A stretch of DNA of 64,000 nt. Source: Pseudomonas sp. MN1F. GTDB lineage: Bacteria; Pseudomonadota; Gammaproteobacteria; Pseudomonadales; Pseudomonadaceae. The translations under genes were made by a program, and so were the position numbers. The stretch is from contig NZ_VZII01000037.1 in assembly GCF_009391885.1 (NCBI RefSeq), positions 62,001 through 126,000 of the forward strand, given 5' to 3'. Below are positions 1 through 7,478 of the stretch, piece after piece. The stretch's first letter is position 1, and each line of letters begins with the position of its first letter. The notes below the pieces were generated by a model, which did not search any database, had not been told where the DNA came from, and saw only the letters and a list, made by a program, of their open reading frames with translations.

Positions 1-1
1 C

Positions 2-271
2 TTTTTCCACCTCAAGCCCGCGGATCAACGGCAGATGTTTCCGATTTTTCGCCGCCATGCTGCACCGGGTGCACTGCTGATGTTCACAAGTGGTCCGTCA
101 CATGGCGAGGCCTTGGGGGTATTCGAGGGCGAAACGCTGTATCACGCGAGCCTGGATGCCCAGGAGTACCGCACACAGTTGCACGTCCACGGTTTCGAAG
201 TGCTGGATCACGTCGTGGAAGATGCAGAATGCGGCGGCCTGACAGTCTGGCTGGGCCGTCGCCTGCCCTGA
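2..271 (+). CDS. Class I SAM-dependent methyltransferase, C-terminal fragment
   Basis: The reading frame is open from the first bases of the window, beginning FFHLKPADQRQMF, and ends in TGA, so the start lies outside. The visible part of about 89 codons looks like the last strands of a Rossmann-fold methyltransferase: a helix, a strand rich in small and hydrophobic residues (GALLMFTSG), an acidic stretch, and a final strand (GGLTVWLGRR). An 'FxHL' segment followed by 'PGALLMFTSG' is typical of the motif after the SAM-binding domain in small YdeE/ubiE-like methyltransferases. Substrate and pathway cannot be inferred. An internal ATG at 35 is unlikely to be the real start because the frame and its similarity extend upstream. 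Confidence 0.6.
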   Translation, partial: FFHLKPADQRQMFPIFRRHAAPGALLMFTSGPSHGEALGVFEGETLYHASLDAQEYRTQLHVHGFEVLDHVVEDAECGGLTVWLGRRLP

Positions 272-288
272 CCAAATATGCTTTATAG

Positions 289-326
289 TAATAACTACGC
301 TAAATAGTCATTTAGTTTAGTTATTA
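289..326. repeat. AT-rich nested dyad downstream of the methyltransferase gene
   Basis: TAATAACTA at 289-297 is exactly complementary to TAGTTATTA at 318-326, and inside it CTAAAT (300-305) pairs with ATTTAG (310-315). The surrounding 60 bases are far more AT-rich than the rest of the window. It lies 18 bases after a stop codon, so it may help end transcription of the methyltransferase gene, or be an operator. There is no classical GC stem with a T-run. Confidence 0.4.
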
Positions 327-464
327 AAATCGTCTATTTCGCTCAAATATAGGCCTTTCCAAACCTTCGATATAAACATCACTACGCTCTTCAGGATCTG
401 CAAGGCGGCGCAGCCGTCCATGCCGAAGGGCAGCTCCATCATCAACTCCTGTGATTACAAACAG

Positions 465-489
465 GAGGCTCGCCTTGCCGGCGAGCCTC
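465..489 (-). terminator. Putative intrinsic terminator of the 512-2330 operon
   Basis: A perfect 10-bp stem (GAGGCTCGCC at 465-474 with GGCGAGCCTC at 480-489, 5-base loop) lies 23 bases beyond the stop of the leftward DUF3618 gene. Read on the minus strand, the stem is followed by CTGTTTGT, a short and imperfect U-rich tail. The position fits the end of the three-gene operon. The rest of the 272-511 gap holds no gene that I can see. Confidence 0.55.
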
Positions 490-511
490 AACCTCTGGCA
501 AGTCAGCAGGT

Positions 512-1318
512 TCAAGGCGTGAAACCCAACCCGGCGGACAGGTCCGAACCTTCAGCATTACCGACCGGATGCGCCGATGCCCTACCCCCCGCCTGATCCA
601 GTGATTGCTCGACCGACGCCTTCACTTCGCTGCCCTTGCTCTTGAGCGTATCGGTCAAGCGATCACTGCTCGCCCCCAGCAACTGATCTTCCTTGTCAGT
701 GCTCGGCAACGCCGCCCCCAACGCCGCACCCAGTGCAATGCCCAGGGCCGCCAGGACCAGCGGTTGTTCCTGAAGCAGATGGTCGAACTGCCCTTTGAGC
801 GCGGTGGTCTGTTGGGCGACCTTATGGGCCGAGCGTTGCAGGCTGTCTGCGTTTGCGCCCATGGAGTCGCGTGCGTCACTGCCAAGCTCGCTGGCCCGAT
901 CACGCATGTCGTGGGCTTTCATGCGCACCTTATGGCTGGCTTCGTGCACCGCCTCCCCCGCGTGAGCAAAGGCATCCTTGGCGGTGGCCATCGCATCGCC
1001 GAGTTTTTCGCCCAACCCTGGCCCCTGATGCGCAGGCCCTGGGTTGAAGGGCCGGCCCTGGTTCAGGCCAAGCCATGCCAGCCCCAGTGCCGTCAGCGTC
1101 GCGGGAACGGGATTGTTCTTGAGGGTAGTGCCAAGGTTCTGGAAGAACTCGCCTCCATTGCCTCTGGCATAGGCCAGCACCCGGTCGACCATCTGGCCGG
1201 GGCTCAGGCGCTGCTCCAGTGCATCCACCAGATCACTGATGTGTTCACGCTTGGCGTTGATCTCCTGCTCGAGCAGGTCAGGGTCTTTCTGCGCGTCATG
1301 TTCAAAGGACGTGATCAT
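512..1318 (-). CDS. DUF3618 domain-containing protein
   Basis: This 268-residue protein begins MITSFEHDAQKDPDLLEQEI. Its N-terminal 50 residues match the DUF3618 pattern (a short acidic helix with 'EINAKREHISDLVDALEQRLSPGQMVD'-like heptads), which is usually paired with DUF1469 proteins. Residues around 60-85 and 185-205 contain hydrophobic stretches (PATLTALGLAWLGL and LVLAALGIALGAALGAALP). The second is a glycine/alanine-rich segment typical of small stress-induced membrane-associated proteins. The region between is a long charged amphipathic helix resembling YqjD/ElaB-type ribosome- or membrane-tethering proteins. The frame remains open upstream, but the ATG at 1318 gives the 4-base overlap with the preceding gene. 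Function is unknown; the family is linked to envelope or osmotic stress. Confidence 0.75.
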   Translation of the reverse strand: MITSFEHDAQKDPDLLEQEINAKREHISDLVDALEQRLSPGQMVDRVLAYARGNGGEFFQNLGTTLKNNPVPATLTALGLAWLGLNQGRPFNPGPAHQGPGLGEKLGDAMATAKDAFAHAGEAVHEASHKVRMKAHDMRDRASELGSDARDSMGANADSLQRSAHKVAQQTTALKGQFDHLLQEQPLVLAALGIALGAALGAALPSTDKEDQLLGASSDRLTDTLKSKGSEVKASVEQSLDQAGGRASAHPVGNAEGSDLSAGLGFTP

Positions 1319-1743
1319 GGCAGTTTCCTCTTCAGCGTGTCCTTGTCTTGTTGCATGGCATGCAAGGTCCGCTCGGGGCTCAGATGCGTGGGCTCGAACT
1401 GCTTCTTGCCTGCCTGCAGCATGATGAAGCCGACCACCACGGTGATCGCACCGACGATCAACGCAGCCAGCCACGGCTCGATCACCATCGCCAAGGCGTA
1501 GACCGCTGCCAGTAGCAGGATCACGAAGCCCGCCAGGAGCACGATCGCTCCCGCCGCAACCGCCGCTGTACCGGCCTTGAGGCTGGTGAGGTTGTGCTGC
1601 AACTCGGCCTTGGCCAGCGCCAGCTCCTTGGTGAACAAGGCCGGAACTTCCCGCATCAACTGGCGCAACAGGCCGCCAACGCCAATGGCGTCGTCTGCTG
1701 CGCCATGCAGGCCAGAGTTGGTGTGCAAGGGATCTTCGTTCAT
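1315..1743 (-). CDS. Phage holin family / DUF1469 membrane protein
   Basis: This is a 142-residue inner-membrane protein with two transmembrane helices at about residues 55-80 and 85-110 (AGAIVLLAGFVILLLAAVYA and LAALIVGAITVVVGFIMLQA) flanked by charged amphipathic segments. That is the Actinobacterial-holin-like DUF1469 (Phage_holin_3_6) architecture, which despite its name is common in non-phage stress operons. Two adjacent ATGs are available. The second (1743) has the better spacing from the strong AAAGGAGG site, while the first (1746) overlaps the upstream stop. Its end overlaps the DUF3618 gene by 4 bases, so translation of the two is probably coupled. Confidence 0.75.
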   Translation of the reverse strand: MNEDPLHTNSGLHGAADDAIGVGGLLRQLMREVPALFTKELALAKAELQHNLTSLKAGTAAVAAGAIVLLAGFVILLLAAVYALAMVIEPWLAALIVGAITVVVGFIMLQAGKKQFEPTHLSPERTLHAMQQDKDTLKRKLP

Positions 1744-2330
1744 CATTCACCTCCTTTGAGCGGGTCACGCTCGAACGGGCTGCCGCCGACCGGTGTGCCG
1801 GCACCCGGCCCGATCGGGTCGACGGGGGTGTAAGGCGCGTGGGTGGATACATCGCTGCCCCGATCGGGTGTCACTGGCTGAGCAGATCGCTGCCCTTTGG
1901 GTGGCTCAGCGCTTGTGCGGGCATGGCTGGCACTGGCCCGCATGAAGCGCGACACGGCAAAACCTACGGCGACGCTACCGGCCAGGAACAACGCCGGGTT
2001 GCTTCGCGCCAGATGCGCGCCGCGTTGCAGCAGGCTTTCGGCGCTTTCATGGCGAACCTGCTCGGCGAACGCGCCCACACACTCTGCTGCCTGGCTCAGG
2101 TACTGAGAAAGCCCGAGGCTGTCCTTGTCTTGCAGCGCGGCTGCCGCCGAGCGTGCACCCTCCCCCAGCGAATCGAGCTGGTCAGCCGCGGTATCGCGGT
2201 ACTGTTCGAATTGCTCGCTACCTTTCTGCCTGGCCTCGCCAAGCAGCGCGACGGCTTCATCAGTAATGGCATGCACGTGATCCTCGGTGCTCCCCGGTGG
2301 AGACGTCGAGCTTTGATCGGTCTTGTCCAT
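1743..2330 (-). CDS. Conserved small stress/envelope protein, first gene of a three-gene operon
   Basis: This 195-residue protein starts MDKTDQSSTSPPG. Residues about 20-100 form a long charged, alanine-rich helix. They are followed by one hydrophobic segment (NPALFLAGSVAVGFAVSRFM, about residues 118-137) and a proline/glycine-rich disordered tail. This pattern resembles the 'nutrient deprivation-induced protein' family seen with DUF1469 and DUF3618 partners, but I assign it by layout rather than by a firm motif. Its stop codon overlaps the start of the holin-like gene, whose ribosome binding site lies inside this gene's last codons. Probably a membrane-anchored coiled-coil protein acting with its two neighbours. 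Confidence 0.6.
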   Translation of the reverse strand: MDKTDQSSTSPPGSTEDHVHAITDEAVALLGEARQKGSEQFEQYRDTAADQLDSLGEGARSAAAALQDKDSLGLSQYLSQAAECVGAFAEQVRHESAESLLQRGAHLARSNPALFLAGSVAVGFAVSRFMRASASHARTSAEPPKGQRSAQPVTPDRGSDVSTHAPYTPVDPIGPGAGTPVGGSPFERDPLKGGE

Positions 2331-2337
2331 CGTTAGG

Positions 2338-2392
2338 CCCTCGAAGTTGATAGGTCAGCGAATGCCGTATTCAGTCGGCATTCATTCGAGGG
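2338..2392. repeat. Nested inverted repeats upstream of the stress operon
   Basis: CCCTCGAA (2338-2345) is complementary to TTCGAGGG (2385-2392), and inside lies a perfect 8-bp stem GAATGCCG/CGGCATTC (2360-2367 with 2376-2383). It sits immediately upstream of the leftward gene starting at 2330, in its presumed 5' leader, and downstream of the gene ending at 2510. It may be a leader structure or a T-run-less terminator. I see nothing else in 2393-2509. Confidence 0.35.
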
Positions 2393-2509
2393 ACGCAGGT
2401 GAAACGGCGGGAGTTCAGCATTTGTGATCTATGACATCTACCTGGGTAACCAAAGGCAGTCGCGCCATCAACCTGCGAAAAGGCAACCGGCGCCAAGGTA
2501 TTTGCCTCG

Positions 2510-3109
2510 TCATCCCAACTGTAGGACCACCGCGTAGGTGCCCAGGAGCACCCAGAACACCAGGAATATCCAGGGCGTGCGCAGCGAGAACAACAGCGAC
2601 TTGCGGTGCCCGTCCTGTGATGTTTCCGCCTCGCTGAACAGCGGCGATTCGTCATAGGCCAGCCCCATCAGCGGCTCGCTTCGCAGCAGATGGCTCTGCT
2701 TCAGTTGCCAGTGTTCGATGATCTTGTAGGCCGCACGGATGCCTGGCCACGCATTGAGCGAACTCAATACGCCCAGCAGGGCCAGAAATGGCGGGACGAC
2801 CAGGGTGAACATTTCGCCCCAGCTCTGATTGAGGTTGCCCATCGACGACACGAAGGCGATCACCAGGAACGACTGGGCGGCAAGGTAGGCATCGGTGCGG
2901 TTGGCGAGGATGCTGGTTTCGTACTGGATCTCCGCGCGGTAGAAATCCAGCCGCTCCTTCGGTGAGCCGAACATGCGAGCGTTCTGCTCACTGATTTCGT
3001 GTTCCGGGGTGGCCGGGGTAATGATTCGCGGCACGGGCTGGCTCCTGCATTCGAGCACATCGGAGGCCGCGATGCGACCTCCCTGAGGGTCAAGGTTTTC
3101 GCCGGTCAT
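2510..3109 (-). CDS. Uncharacterised membrane protein with two or three transmembrane segments
   Basis: This 199-residue protein starts at MTGENLDPQGG. The N-terminal 70 residues are soluble. Residues near 72-115 contain two hydrophobic stretches (AAQSFLVIAFVSSMG and FTLVVPPFLALLGVLSSLNAW), and the C-terminus ends with a third (TPWIFLVFWVLLGTYAVVLQ). The pattern 'FYRAEIQYETSILANRTDAYLAAQSFL' before the first helix resembles small Pseudomonas membrane proteins of unknown function related to SLATT-type modules. The frame is open further upstream (to 3256), but this start overlaps the preceding small gene by 20 bases and avoids a non-conserved arginine-rich extension. The ribosome binding site is weak, so the start is uncertain. 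No function can be assigned. Confidence 0.55.
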   Translation of the reverse strand: MTGENLDPQGGRIAASDVLECRSQPVPRIITPATPEHEISEQNARMFGSPKERLDFYRAEIQYETSILANRTDAYLAAQSFLVIAFVSSMGNLNQSWGEMFTLVVPPFLALLGVLSSLNAWPGIRAAYKIIEHWQLKQSHLLRSEPLMGLAYDESPLFSEAETSQDGHRKSLLFSLRTPWIFLVFWVLLGTYAVVLQLG

Positions 3110-3248
3110 GGTCACGCGCGGCTTTCTGCGCAGTCGAATCGTGCGAAGTGCCGGTTGATCCGTCAGGCCGACGGGCATCGTTGTCCCGCTCCTGCTCACC
3201 CGTGGTCCTCGCCTGCTCCACCGCTTTGCTTTTCGCTGAATTCGACAT
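3090..3248 (-). CDS. Small, charged, hydrophilic protein
   Basis: This 52-residue protein (MSNSAKSKAVEQAR...DHDRRKP) is rich in lysine, arginine, aspartate and serine, has no hydrophobic segment and is probably disordered. It is preceded by a plausible AGGTG site 5 bases before the ATG. It overlaps the start of the downstream membrane protein gene and follows the PLDc_N-type gene by 8 bases, so the three form a leftward set. Composition matches short stress-associated Pseudomonas proteins, but I recognise no family. Confidence 0.5.
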   Translation of the reverse strand: MSNSAKSKAVEQARTTGEQERDNDARRPDGSTGTSHDSTAQKAARDHDRRKP

Positions 3249-3256
3249 GTCTGCAC

Positions 3257-3490
3257 CTATCCTTTGCTGTGTTCGGGGGATGATGGTCCGCTGCCGCGCT
3301 TGATACCCCGTGGCCCCAGCACACCCCAGATAGCCAGGCCGACGACGGGCAGCGCCAACAGCAGCAACGCCCACATTGCCTTCGTTGTATCCGCCTTGTC
3401 GCTGCGCAACACACTGACAATCGCCCATAGATCGACCAATAGAATGATCACCGCCACGGCAATCCAGAAGTACGTCACAGGTTCGTTCAT
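3257..3490 (-). CDS. PLDc_N domain small membrane protein
   Basis: This 77-residue protein has two predicted transmembrane helices (TYFWIAVAVIILLVDLWAIV and AMWALLLLALPVVGLAIWGV) and the 'KAMWALLLLALPVVG...YxxxGPRG' ending. That ending is the phospholipase D nuclease N-terminal (PLDc_N) signature, found alone in many small membrane proteins and at the N-terminus of cardiolipin synthases. It lacks any HKD catalytic motif and so is not itself a phospholipase. A good ribosome binding site (GGAGAG) precedes the ATG at 3490. It heads a short leftward gene set and is divergent from the PncC-like gene across about 190 bases that should hold both promoters. Confidence 0.75.
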   Translation of the reverse strand: MNEPVTYFWIAVAVIILLVDLWAIVSVLRSDKADTTKAMWALLLLALPVVGLAIWGVLGPRGIKRGSGPSSPEHSKG

Positions 3491-3682
3491 GATGGTCTCT
3501 CCTCTTTGCATGACAGGCCGCACGGCGCGCACCCGGCGTACAGTCCCATTACTAGAGGGAAGCCATGGTGGCCGGCAAAGTTCACGCGAAGTTGTGGCGC
3601 GCTGGATGAGCGGAAGCGATCTGCTGTGAACCAATGGCACCGCCACAACGTCCACCGCAACACAGCGAACGAGTGGCGTGCA

Positions 3683-4186
3683 ATGGTTAAAGATCCCGTG
3701 CAGGAAACGCTTGATTACCTTAAATCGCACAAACTGCTGCTTACCACTGCCGAGTCCTGTACAGCCGGTGCGATGGTCGCATTGCTGGCGGCCATTCCCG
3801 GTACCGGCGAGGTGCTGGAGAGCGGCTATGTCGTCTATTCACCCAGTGCCAAGAAGCGCCTGCTGGGGGTAAACCCGCAGACCATAGAGCGCTATGGCCT
3901 GACCAGCGAGGCAGTCGCCTGGGAAATGGCCCTGGGCGCATTGAAAGACAGCGACGCCACGGTTGCCATCGCCAGCACGGGGATCACCGGCCCCGAACCG
4001 CAGGATGGCATCGCGCCCGGCACGCTGTGCTTCGCCTGGGCATTTGCCGGCGAACCATTGGCAGTGTTCACCCGTAGCCAGCGCTTCTTCGGTGATCGCG
4101 CAGACGTCATGCGTCAGGGGGCGATCTATGGGTTGTCACGTCTGGCGCATTATCACCAACGCTGGCTGCGCGGTGAGCGCGCCTGA
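3683..4186 (+). CDS. CinA-like / nicotinamide-nucleotide amidohydrolase family protein
   Basis: This 167-residue protein corresponds to the stand-alone C-terminal domain of CinA (PncC family), which deamidates nicotinamide mononucleotide to nicotinate mononucleotide in pyridine-nucleotide salvage. The hallmark motifs are present: TTAESCTAG near residue 22 with the nucleophilic serine, GYVVYSPSAKKRLLGV around residue 50 with the conserved lysines, and ASTGITGPEP near residue 97. The length is usual for PncC. The frame extends upstream to 3506, but the ATG at 3683 places MVKDPVQETLDYL at the family's normal N-terminus. Pseudomonads usually carry another CinA-type gene beside recA, so this may be a paralogue with a different role. 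Confidence 0.75.
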   Translation: MVKDPVQETLDYLKSHKLLLTTAESCTAGAMVALLAAIPGTGEVLESGYVVYSPSAKKRLLGVNPQTIERYGLTSEAVAWEMALGALKDSDATVAIASTGITGPEPQDGIAPGTLCFAWAFAGEPLAVFTRSQRFFGDRADVMRQGAIYGLSRLAHYHQRWLRGERA

Positions 4187-4196
4187 GGGCCGGGCC

Positions 4197-4703
4197 ATGC
4201 ACGAAGATGAGCAGGTGTCGAGGCAGTATCCGGTCGCAGAAGACATGCCCATGCAGCAACGCGTCTGGTGCTTCGAGCGGGTGGGCTGGTATGTGCTAGT
4301 GGTGATCGTGCTGCTGGCCCTTGCCGGGTTGTTCGGTAATGGCCCGCTCAGCGATGCCCTGGCGATGAGCCCGGATGGTCGCGTACAGGTAGCCTATCAA
4401 CGTATCAGCCGCAGTGGCACCAGCGACCACTTGCGCATCACCGTGCGCGGCACTCCCGGGCAGCCAGTGAGGCTACTGCTGGGGGGCAATCTGCTGCGCG
4501 AGGCCAGTATCGAGATGTTGCAACCAGAGCCGGAGAAGTCGCTCTCCCAGGGCCAGTCGCTGTTATTGCAACTGGGCACCAGCGAAGACGGTATCGCCAC
4601 CTTGTACCTGACCGTGCGCAGCGACTTCATCGGTACCCTCGAAGGGCTTGTCAGCGCAGGCCAAGGCAGCGCGGTGCACTTCTCCACCTTCCTTTTCCCC
4701 TGA
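4197..4703 (+). CDS. Membrane-anchored hypothetical protein
   Basis: This 168-residue protein begins MHEDEQVSRQYPV and has a single strong transmembrane helix at about residues 30-50 (GWYVLVVIVLLALAGLFG). The C-terminal domain of about 110 residues is predicted to be extracytoplasmic and rich in beta strands (SDHLRITVRGTPGQPVRLLL). Gene order is informative: it lies 10 bases after the PncC-like gene and its stop overlaps the ribosome binding site of the DUF421 gene downstream. Proteins of this layout are often encoded immediately before DUF421/YetF genes in Pseudomonas, which suggests a membrane complex. No enzymatic motif is visible. Confidence 0.6.
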   Translation: MHEDEQVSRQYPVAEDMPMQQRVWCFERVGWYVLVVIVLLALAGLFGNGPLSDALAMSPDGRVQVAYQRISRSGTSDHLRITVRGTPGQPVRLLLGGNLLREASIEMLQPEPEKSLSQGQSLLLQLGTSEDGIATLYLTVRSDFIGTLEGLVSAGQGSAVHFSTFLFP

Positions 4704-4713
4704 GGAGCAGCCC

Positions 4714-5157
4714 ATGGACTCCATCCTCCGAGCAGCAGGCATGTACATCGCACTCATGTTGCTGTTCCGGGTGGCCGGCCGGCGCTCACTGGCAGACCTG
4801 ACGACGTTCGACTTCGTGTTGCTGCTGATCATTGGCGAAGCGACCCAGCAGGCACTGCTGGGCGAAGATTTTTCCTTCACCAACGCCATGCTGGTCATTG
4901 CGACCCTGGTCGCGATGGATGTTGGACTGTCCTTGGCCAAGCTCAATTCAAAACGCCTGGCGCGCCTGCTCGACGGGCACGCCACGCTGGTGGTCGAACA
5001 GGGCCGCTTTCTGCATCACCGCATGCGACGGGCACGGCTGACCGAGGATGACATTCTCGAGTCAGCCCGCGACAGTCAAGGTATCGAGACCGTCGCACAG
5101 ATCAAGTTCGCCATCGTCGAGCGCAACGGCAAGATTTCGATCATCCCGCAAGAATGA
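4714..5157 (+). CDS. DUF421 (YetF-like) membrane protein
   Basis: This 147-residue protein starts at MDSILRAAGMYIALML, just after a GAGGAG ribosome binding site. Two to three hydrophobic helices occupy residues 1-80 (FDFVLLLIIGEATQQALLG is the characteristic DUF421 segment). A cytoplasmic domain follows, containing LNSKRLARLLDGHATLVVEQG and ending with a short beta segment (AIVERNGKISIIP), which is the YetF/YdfR fold. YetF-type proteins take part in spore or envelope processes in Bacillus; the role in pseudomonads is unknown. It forms a two-gene unit with the upstream membrane protein. Confidence 0.8.
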   Translation: MDSILRAAGMYIALMLLFRVAGRRSLADLTTFDFVLLLIIGEATQQALLGEDFSFTNAMLVIATLVAMDVGLSLAKLNSKRLARLLDGHATLVVEQGRFLHHRMRRARLTEDDILESARDSQGIETVAQIKFAIVERNGKISIIPQE

Positions 5158-5210
5158 CCGCCACGGGCCAGCGTGGCTTTACCATCGCGATGTACTCACG
5201 TTTTACCCGT

Positions 5211-5492
5211 TCAGCTGCTGGAGAACTTCTTCACATCGATGGCTGGAGCCACGAACTCAGGCCCCTCACCGGACACCCGCCAACGCACGTTGGCAAGCCC
5301 GTAGCGCTCGGCCATGGGCCGGCTGACCTTCTTGATCTTGTGCTGGCCGAAGCGTGGAATGATGCCCACCCCGGCATCGCAACTGGCCCAGTGCCAGGCT
5401 TCGGCATTGTCCATGCGCTCCTGGCGGATGATGAAGGTTCGGAATTCTCCGTGAAGCTCGTATTCGATCACGTACAACTGCTGCCCTGGCAT
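5211..5492 (-). CDS. DUF6555 family protein (copy 1)
   Basis: This is a 93-residue protein of a small Pseudomonas-specific family. The core DNAEAWHWASCDAG-hGIIP+FG--KIKKVSRPMAERYG is nearly identical to the second copy at 40486-40758, with which it aligns over about 75 residues; only the tails diverge. There are no transmembrane segments or known catalytic motifs, but the invariant tryptophans, the cysteine and the basic KIKKVSRPMAERYG stretch suggest a nucleic-acid- or ligand-binding role. It converges on the DUF421 gene across a short gap. Function is unknown. Confidence 0.75.
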   Translation of the reverse strand: MPGQQLYVIEYELHGEFRTFIIRQERMDNAEAWHWASCDAGVGIIPRFGQHKIKKVSRPMAERYGLANVRWRVSGEGPEFVAPAIDVKKFSSS

Positions 5493-5791
5493 TGGATGCT
5501 CCTTGGTTGAGTCAGGCTAATGGAGCGCTTGCGGTGGGAAAAGATTCAGTAATTTTGACCCATCGGTCACCGGTCTCTGCGGGCATACGGGCCGGTGCGT
5601 TGATCAACTGCATCGAACCCTGCCGCTCGCCGTGCACAATCGAATAGATGAAAGCGTCGGACGGCCGGCCAGTTATACAAAATGGTTTTCCTGTACAGCC
5701 ACCGCTCGTCGTCAATTCGCAAATCCAGCCCAACCTTCGGCTTGTCGCCAGCCTTCTAAAGCAACAAGTCAAACTATCCGGTAAAGGGCTT

Positions 5792-6916
5792 ATGACCGAG
5801 CGCATCATCACCCTGTTCACCAACACCACCGTATTCGGTATCTCCATTCTCAACCTGCTGGTTGCGTTGACCGTTACCCTCCTGACCTTTCTGGTTTCGC
5901 GCGCGGCGATCAGCTTCTTGCTGCGTCGGGTTCGGCGCTGGTCCGAGCATGACGGCCCGTTGAGCCAGGTGCTGGCCAAAGTGCTGTCAGGCACCAGCAA
6001 CTTCCTGCTGTTCCTAGCTTCGCTGCTGGTGGGCCTGGGCATGCTCGACCTGCCTGAGCGCTGGCTGACCCGGGTCGGCAGCCTGTGGTTCGTGGTCGCC
6101 GCCCTGCAGATCGGCCTGTGGGCCAACCGCGCCATCGGCCTGGGGCTGAACCGCTATTTCACCCGCCACCGTGCCGACGGCCTGAACCAAGGCAGCGCGC
6201 TGGCCACGCTGTCGGCCTGGGGGGCGCGGGTGCTGCTGTGGTCGGTGGTGCTGCTGGCGATGCTGTCCAACCTGGGGGTGAACATCACCGCGTTCGTCGC
6301 CAGCCTCGGCGTGGGTGGCATTGCAGTCGCGCTGGCGGTACAGAACATCCTCGGCGACCTGTTCGCGTCATTGTCGATTGCCGTGGACAAACCTTTCGAG
6401 GTCGGCGACTTCATCGTCATCGGCCCGCTGGCGGGGAGCGTCGAGCATGTCGGCCTGAAGACCACACGCATCCGCAGCCTGGGCGGCGAACAGATCGTCA
6501 TGGCCAACGCCAGCATGATCAGCAGCACGATCCAGAACTACAAGCGCCTGCAGGAGCGGCGCATCGTGTTCGAGTTCGGGCTGTCGTACGACACGCCCAC
6601 CGAGGCGGTGAAGGCAGCGCCTGGCATTGTCGAAGAGGCCATCAAGGCCCAGGAGCAGGTGCGTTTCGACCGCGCGCACCTGCGCGGCTTCGGCAAAGAG
6701 GCGCTGGAGTTCGAATGCGTCTACATCGTCAAGGACCCCGGTTACAACCTGTACATGGACATCCAGCAGGCGATCAACTTCAGACTGCTCGAACGGTTCT
6801 CTAAAATCGGCGCCAAGTTCGCTGTGCCGGTGCGTGCAATCAAGGTCACGGCATTGCCCCAGGAGGTTGGCATGCAGGGCCAGGGGCGCGATGGGATGAG
6901 CATCAGAGGGGCCTGA
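5792..6916 (+). CDS. MscS-type mechanosensitive ion channel
   Basis: This 374-residue inner-membrane channel has about five predicted transmembrane helices. They end in the pore-lining TM3 signature SLGVGGIAVALAVQNILGDL (about residues 170-189), followed by SIAVDKPFEVGDFIVIGPLAGSVEHVGLKTTRIRSLGGEQ, the beta domain of MscS. The C-terminal alpha/beta vestibule (about 260-350) ends the protein. It would release solutes on hypo-osmotic shock. The frame is open from 5648, but MTERIITLFTN at 5792 is the natural start. The gene stands alone: it is divergent from the DUF6555 gene across about 300 bases (no further gene seen there) and is followed by a GC-rich inverted repeat (CGCGGGGG at 6922, CCCCCGCG at 6964) that may contribute to termination. 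Confidence 0.85.
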   Translation: MTERIITLFTNTTVFGISILNLLVALTVTLLTFLVSRAAISFLLRRVRRWSEHDGPLSQVLAKVLSGTSNFLLFLASLLVGLGMLDLPERWLTRVGSLWFVVAALQIGLWANRAIGLGLNRYFTRHRADGLNQGSALATLSAWGARVLLWSVVLLAMLSNLGVNITAFVASLGVGGIAVALAVQNILGDLFASLSIAVDKPFEVGDFIVIGPLAGSVEHVGLKTTRIRSLGGEQIVMANASMISSTIQNYKRLQERRIVFEFGLSYDTPTEAVKAAPGIVEEAIKAQEQVRFDRAHLRGFGKEALEFECVYIVKDPGYNLYMDIQQAINFRLLERFSKIGAKFAVPVRAIKVTALPQEVGMQGQGRDGMSIRGA

Positions 6917-7058
6917 CCACGCGCGGGGGCGGCAAGCACCATTGGCCACCTGCCAGCCAACCTCCCCCGCGTATCAAATTTTTCACCCATTCTTCACCGT
7001 CCCCGCACTTATCCCTGCCTGGGATTCGCCGACTATTTGCCCGCCAGCAGAGTCAGCC

Positions 7059-7183
7059 ATGAATCTGATAAGCACCGATCAACGCGCCTTGGGCTGCTGG
7101 CGCTGACGTCGCTGTTCAAAGGCCTGATCGGCTTCATTCTGCCAGGCCTGGCAATGGCAGATGGTCATGGTCGAGGTGGATAA
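7059..7183 (+). pseudogene. Frameshifted remnant of a small membrane protein gene
   Basis: An ATG at 7059 starts MNLISTDQRALG and then runs into TGA at 7104 in that frame. If one base is restored near 7093 the reading continues as LLALTSLFKGLIGFILPGLAMA before TAA at 7181. The joined sequence (charged N-terminus, then a hydrophobic helix with a LFKGLIGF core) resembles the start of a DUF2127-like membrane protein. Only about 40 codons survive, which suggests a decayed gene. The call is based on reading two frames by eye, so a sequencing error or chance is possible. Confidence 0.35.
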
Positions 7184-7478
7184 CAAGGTGCCGATGTACC
7201 TCCAAACGGGTGGCGCCCCCTTCTACTATGTGACGCAGACCGAGGATTACCCCCGCAGTGGCGACACCGCCAGCTTGATGGCCTGGCTGGACCGTGCCAG
7301 CGGCAAGCACTGGGACCCGCAGCGCACGATCATCGTCGCGCACTACCGCCACGGCGAGACGCCACCCTTTGGTTACCTGGACAGCGATCACCAGGTCGTC
7401 ACCACCCAACCCAGCCGTGGTGAGCAGTGGCTGCACGCCCGTGATGATCGAAGTGTGGCTTATATTCCCAACGCCTAG
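7161..7478 (+). CDS. Hypothetical protein
   Basis: This 105-residue open frame (MVMVEVDNKVPMYLQTGGAP...RSVAYIPNA) has balanced, protein-like composition: several aromatic residues, evenly spaced charges and a motif SGKHWDPQRTIIVAHYRHG. No transmembrane segment or known domain is visible. The initiation codon is uncertain: ATGs at 7161 and 7167 lie close together with no clear ribosome binding site. The frame overlaps the end of the degenerate reading frame at 7059-7183, so it may be the surviving part of a larger decayed locus. I do not recognise the family. Confidence 0.4.
   Translation: MVMVEVDNKVPMYLQTGGAPFYYVTQTEDYPRSGDTASLMAWLDRASGKHWDPQRTIIVAHYRHGETPPFGYLDSDHQVVTTQPSRGEQWLHARDDRSVAYIPNA

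Noticed and set aside
512..1852. The 446-codon open frame containing the DUF3618 protein
   Set aside because: Only the part from 1318 carries the DUF3618 domain. The first 178 codons are out of frame with, and overlap, the two real genes upstream.
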